This document shows positions 6,180 to 9,119 of a stretch of DNA of 9,119 bases, one piece after another. Origin of the DNA: Clostridiales bacterium (GTDB lineage Bacteria > Bacillota > Clostridia > Christensenellales > Aristaeellaceae); the NCBI GenBank assembly GCA_019420065.1, contig JAHZHX010000076.1, positions 1 to 9,119 of the forward strand. The letters are read 5' to 3'. The first letter of the stretch is position 1, and each line of letters starts with the position of its first letter. Both the position numbers and the translations under genes were made by a program. The notes under the pieces were generated by a model. It was not told the DNA's origin. It was given only the letters and a program-made list of their open reading frames with translations, and did no database searches.

Positions 6180-6197
6180 GGAGAAAGGTCGTACGCT

Positions 6198-7085
6198 TTA
6201 TTTATTCCGAATATTGGCCAGCACTGCAAGGATAATAATTACGCCCTTGATAATCATCTGGGGATAAGTAGCAACGCCCATCAGGTTCATAATATTTCCC
6301 AGAACAGCAATCAGCAAAACACCAATCAGCGTTTTCCATGCGCTGCCCACACCGCCCGAGAGCGAGGCGCCGCTGACGACAACCGCGGCAATTGCGTCCA
6401 TTTCATATCCATCGCCAACTGTGCTTGTGCCCATGGCAAGTCTGCCGCAAAGGATGATGCCGCCAATGCTTGACATAAGTCCGCTTAAGGCGTAGGTAAT
6501 CATCAGATTTCGCTTTACATTGATGCCTGCCAGGCGCGCCGTTTCCATGTTTCCTCCGATTGCAAACAAGCTGCGTCCGAAGGTGGTTTTCAGCAGCACG
6601 AGCCATGCCAGCCCAAAGATGACCAGCATAATCCATACCGGGTTCGACAGTCCGAGCGTGCTGCCTTGAATAAATTCAGGTAGAAAAGTTCCGTCAATAC
6701 GGCGATTCTGCCCCACCTGATACATGTACGCAATACCTTTTAGAATTTCAGAAAAAGCCAGCGTAACAACAAAGGGAGCTATTTTGCAATAAGCCACCAG
6801 GAAGCCGATTGCGAAGCCAAACGCTACCATAATCATCATCACCACAGGAATGGCCCATATTCCCATTCCATCTTGAATGAACCCTGCCGTCAGGCATACG
6901 CTCAGACATACATAGCTGGGAACCGTCAGGTCGATGCCGCCGGTGATAATGACATAGAGCATTCCCATGGCAATAATGCCCGGGCCAGCGTTTTGCAAAA
7001 GAATCGTCGTATCTGCAAGAGTGACTGGGCAGTTGCCTGATATCATTGAGCTGAAGCAAAACAAGAAAGAGTTAACGCCCCACAA
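6198..7085 (-). CDS. RbsC-type sugar ABC transporter permease (N-terminus frame-shifted)
   Basis: This is the membrane subunit of a ribose/galactose-type (CUT2) sugar importer. The open frame from the TTG at 7085 gives 295 residues. Family blocks are clear: GMLYVIITGGIDLTV (residues 41-55), AIGGNMETARLAGINV (175-190), YEMDAIAAVVVSGASLSGGVGS (227-248) and a hydrophobic C-terminus ending NIRNK. Several membrane spans are evident. The TTG at 7085 has no SD, and the first span is cut short. A frame beginning at ATG 7152 supplies the missing segment and joins this one if one G of the GGGG run (complement of 7078-7081) is removed. The restored protein is 317 residues, close to E. coli RbsC at 321. 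No ATPase or binding-protein gene is in the window, so the transporter is incomplete here. The specific sugar cannot be told. Confidence 0.85.
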   Translation of the reverse strand: MWGVNSFLFCFSSMISGNCPVTLADTTILLQNAGPGIIAMGMLYVIITGGIDLTVPSYVCLSVCLTAGFIQDGMGIWAIPVVMMIMVAFGFAIGFLVAYCKIAPFVVTLAFSEILKGIAYMYQVGQNRRIDGTFLPEFIQGSTLGLSNPVWIMLVIFGLAWLVLLKTTFGRSLFAIGGNMETARLAGINVKRNLMITYALSGLMSSIGGIILCGRLAMGTSTVGDGYEMDAIAAVVVSGASLSGGVGSAWKTLIGVLLIAVLGNIMNLMGVATYPQMIIKGVIIILAVLANIRNK

Positions 7086-7152
7086 AACGTATGGTATCGA
7101 ATAGGAGCAGATCAGCTTTTGAATTCTCCAGTCTGTTTTTTATAAAAGTCAT
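7072..7152 (-). pseudogene. detached N-terminus of the RbsC-type permease
   Basis: This 26-codon frame starts with ATG at 7152, which overlaps the stop of the anti-sigma gene (ATGA), and stops at TAA 7074-7072. It reads MTFIKNRLENSKADLLLF and continues to F-V-G-R. Removing one G of the four at the complement of 7078-7081 gives F-V-G-V-N-S-F, which runs straight into the permease frame. The segment contains a charged D and R inside what should be the first membrane span, which may mean further decay. No strong SD precedes the ATG, so translation would depend on coupling to the upstream gene. Confidence 0.55.
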
Positions 7153-8429
7153 TCCAACGGGATTGATCCGGGCGTATAAGTGGCAAGCACATCGCCGGTG
7201 GTTGCGTCAACGGTCACGGAAAACGCTTTCTCCGGCACTTCCATGTCATCAAGGAAGTAAACCGTATAAAACGGTCCATCGCCAGAATGATCCACCGTGC
7301 GGGAAGAGTTCACATTGTACCATACGCTCACCTCATAAGAGGTCAGCTCGTATCCTATGGAGTTCAGGCGGTCGCGTGCAATCTGCACCGCCTCGCTTTC
7401 CGCAATCTCTCCCTCCTTGGGAAGGCCATTGTCCCCGCCAAGCACGGAGGCCTTTTCTTCCAGCGACAGATTCCAGATGCTTCTGCCTTCCACCTGGCTG
7501 CCATATTGCTCATATATCTTTGAAATGGCCGTCTCCCCGGCATTCGGCGCTTCCGTCGTTTTTGCGTTTGCGCGCGCCGCCCTTTCTGACGGATGCTCAA
7601 TTCCAACGTCCGGGTCTGAAATCACCTCGCCATTTTCATCGACAACTACGCTGTAGACCCTTTCCAGATAGCTGTCGCTGCCTTCGCGGTACTTCCTGAA
7701 TTGAATATCCCAACGCCTGTAATCCGGACGCTGTTCGGTCACGTACAGATTGGCAACCGGGTGCAGGTCCGCCATGTACGCATCATCGAAACCATAGGCA
7801 TCCTGGATGGCCGCTCTGCCAATGGCGATGGCGGCCGCCTCGGACAGGTTTTCCTCCGTAGGAACAAGCGGCGTATCCGGGGCGCCGGTATCGGCATACA
7901 TGGCCATGATACCATTCCACCACACGCGCTGTTCAGGCGTCCAGGTATCTTCATTTCCCATGATGGCGTAGGTAATCAGCGTGGAATGAATCTCCTTTAC
8001 ATCTTCCTGCCCGGTCAGCTTCAGCATCAGTCGGTCCGCTGCCGCTGCCTTATCCTGCTCGTTGAAAGCTGTGCCGGACAGAATCCGCGTATCGTCGGAT
8101 GCCTCCAGATAGCCCATGGCGAAGATGTCCTTTGACAGCTGAATCCGCCGGGATGCCGGCCACTGGGCGTAATCCCCCAGCGTATGCTCGCTTTGCTTGA
8201 TCTGCGGCACATATTCCCGCCACAGCAATGTCGCAGCAACGGCGACGATGCCTGACAGCAGCAGGACAATCACGATCACCAGCGCAACCCTTTTCTTCAA
8301 GACGGCTCCGCTTTTCCTGTCTGCCGCTTTCAGCACGCGCTGTGCAAGGTAGGGATCAGGCCGGAGGAATGCGGCGTCCTGATGAAGGGCCTTTTGGACT
8401 TTCTTCACATTCTCGCGGTATTCATCCAT
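7149..8429 (-). CDS. membrane-bound anti-sigma factor with PepSY-like repeats
   Basis: This 426-residue protein is probably the anti-sigma partner of the sigma factor just upstream. A short cytoplasmic N-terminus (1-45) carries charged helices but no HxxxCxxC zinc motif. One membrane span follows (about 47-70), then a long extracytoplasmic region. Two PepSY-like units can be seen: residues about 195-272 (LSEAAAIAIGRAAI, ending YSVVVDENGEVI) and about 343-416 (ESEAVQIARDRL, ending FSVTVDATTGDVL). Extracytoplasmic domains of this kind may sense envelope conditions, but the signal is unknown. The start is ATG 8429, 7 bases after SD AAAGGAG. A longer in-frame TTG start at 8468 would lack this SD. 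The gene overlaps the sigma gene by 8 bases and the permease ATG by 4, indicating translational coupling. Confidence 0.75.
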   Translation of the reverse strand: MDEYRENVKKVQKALHQDAAFLRPDPYLAQRVLKAADRKSGAVLKKRVALVIVIVLLLSGIVAVAATLLWREYVPQIKQSEHTLGDYAQWPASRRIQLSKDIFAMGYLEASDDTRILSGTAFNEQDKAAAADRLMLKLTGQEDVKEIHSTLITYAIMGNEDTWTPEQRVWWNGIMAMYADTGAPDTPLVPTEENLSEAAAIAIGRAAIQDAYGFDDAYMADLHPVANLYVTEQRPDYRRWDIQFRKYREGSDSYLERVYSVVVDENGEVISDPDVGIEHPSERAARANAKTTEAPNAGETAISKIYEQYGSQVEGRSIWNLSLEEKASVLGGDNGLPKEGEIAESEAVQIARDRLNSIGYELTSYEVSVWYNVNSSRTVDHSGDGPFYTVYFLDDMEVPEKAFSVTVDATTGDVLATYTPGSIPLE

Positions 8430-8943
8430 GGCGGAACTCCTTTCCCAGCACGCTATACAGCTGTTCATGCGCTTTTTTGATTCTCTTGGAGACCATCGAC
8501 GGCGATATGCCGATCATTCCGGCGATTACAGGCATCGATATTTCCTGATAGTAGTACAGGAGGACGACCTCCTTGAGCTTGTTCGGAAGCCGCTGAATCG
8601 CCGCTGCAAGGTCCGCTGCGTCCTGATCATAGTGATCCCATGTCGCGACAGGCAGCTGTTCCGGCGTCACGCGGCGGTCTACCCGACGCAACCAGGCGCT
8701 CTTTCGCGCGTTTCTGCACACATTGATCGCAATGCTAGTCAGCCAGGTTTTTTCCTGGCATTCGCCACGGAACGTATCCAGCGCTTTATAGGCCCGCAGG
8801 AAGGTTTCCTGCACGGCATCCTCCGCCATTTGCCGCTCGTGAAGATATGCGTAGCACATCGTAAGCAGAGTGGCTTGATATTGCTCAACCATGCGCGTCA
8901 GCGTTTCTTCGCGGCTGCTGTCCGGGCTCCTGACGGTTCCCAT
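8422..8943 (-). CDS. ECF-type RNA polymerase sigma factor
   Basis: This 173-residue protein has the two-domain form of extracytoplasmic-function sigma factors. Region 2 covers about residues 18-85, with the AEDAVQETFLRAYKAL core and TWLTSIAINVCRN, which contacts the -10 element. Region 4 covers about 112-165 (LPNKLKEVVLLYYYQEISMPVIAGMIGISPSMVSKRIKKA), whose helix-turn-helix reads the -35 element. There is no region 1 or 3, as expected. The ATG at 8943 follows SD AAGGAGG (complement of 8954-8960) with a 10-base gap. The gene runs into its likely anti-sigma factor with an 8-base overlap, the usual arrangement for stoichiometric control. I could not find a convincing autoregulated ECF promoter upstream; TTGAAA (complement of 9024-9029) has only a poor -10 at 17 bases. 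Confidence 0.92.
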   Translation of the reverse strand: MGTVRSPDSSREETLTRMVEQYQATLLTMCYAYLHERQMAEDAVQETFLRAYKALDTFRGECQEKTWLTSIAINVCRNARKSAWLRRVDRRVTPEQLPVATWDHYDQDAADLAAAIQRLPNKLKEVVLLYYYQEISMPVIAGMIGISPSMVSKRIKKAHEQLYSVLGKEFRHG

Positions 8944-9080
8944 CTTCCGATCGCCTCCTTCACCTGATTAGACAGGGCATGGCAGAAAAATGTGAGCGTC
9001 AGGATCTTTTTCGCGCCAACTTTTTTCAAGAATCCGCATGTCTTAGGTGTCATCCGGCCTTTCCATCGGGATCTTTCGAA

Positions 9081-9110
9081 GCACGGCGTTTTGGAAATGA
9101 TTCGCCGTGC
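9081..9110. repeat. inverted repeat near the right edge
   Basis: GCACGGCG (9081-9088) and CGCCGTGC (9103-9110) are perfect 8-bp arms with a 14-base loop. No T-run follows on either strand, so it is at best a weak terminator for a gene beyond the window or a structural element. Nothing else is recognised between the sigma gene and the window end. Confidence 0.35.
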
Positions 9111-9119
9111 CTTCTGCCG

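Noticed and set aside
6748..7059. 103-codon minus-strand frame within the permease
   Set aside because: It is the out-of-frame continuation of the 7152 frame after its stop. It lacks hydrophobic spans and reads as a shadow of the permease.
8430..8468. 13-residue extension of the anti-sigma protein from TTG 8468
   Set aside because: It overlaps the sigma gene further and lacks the SD that precedes ATG 8429. The extra residues have no anti-sigma character.
1..9119. CRISPR arrays, insertion sequences, tRNA or phage genes
   Set aside because: No regularly spaced repeats, terminal repeats with transposase, cloverleaf-forming sequence or phage-like proteins were seen on reading both strands.

Overview
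The window looks like a chromosomal stretch from an anaerobic Clostridia-type Firmicute, probably a gut lineage. The support is indirect: strong purine-rich Shine-Dalgarno (SD) sites, TTG starts, near-consensus sigma-A promoters, an aspartase, an RbsC-like permease, an FMN-binding lipoprotein and an ECF sigma factor paired with a PepSY-type anti-sigma protein. I see no tRNA, rRNA, insertion sequence, CRISPR array or phage gene. The base composition is moderately GC-rich by eye.

Layout. Positions 1-274 are a leader with one good extended -10 promoter. A 481-residue protein of unknown function with a helix-turn-helix-like N-terminus follows (275-1720, +), ending in a textbook intrinsic terminator. 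After about 215 bases of GC-rich, hairpin-forming non-coding DNA comes a TetR-family regulator (2052-2654, +). It has its own promoter and a dyad placed like an autoregulatory operator. A bidirectional terminator separates it from a convergent FMN-binding lipoprotein (2712-3451, -). That gene is split into two reading frames by what looks like one missing base. Its strong promoter begins inside the 3' end of a LysR-type regulator (3509-4468, -), and a perfect palindrome sits at its predicted transcription start. The LysR gene is divergent from aspartate ammonia-lyase aspA (4598-6022, +). Their 129-bp intergenic region holds two overlapping opposed promoters and two perfect dyads with LysR-type geometry. 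After the aspA terminator, three minus-strand genes occupy the right end: ECF sigma factor (8422-8943), membrane anti-sigma protein with two PepSY-like repeats (7149-8429), and an RbsC-type sugar permease (6198 to about 7152). They are joined by short overlaps. The permease reading frame is broken near its N-terminus by one apparent extra base.

How it may work together. LysR probably senses a metabolite and controls aspA, which interconverts aspartate with fumarate and ammonia. The TetR protein is a reasonable candidate regulator of the convergent flavoprotein. The sigma/anti-sigma pair is an envelope-signal module; whether the permease behind it, which has no ATPase or binding-protein gene in view, belongs to it is unclear.

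No obviously new multi-gene system is present. The most useful observations are the two single-base frame breaks, both at short G/C runs and each restored to one complete protein by a one-base change; the symmetric aspA/lysR control region; and the uncharacterised 481-residue protein.
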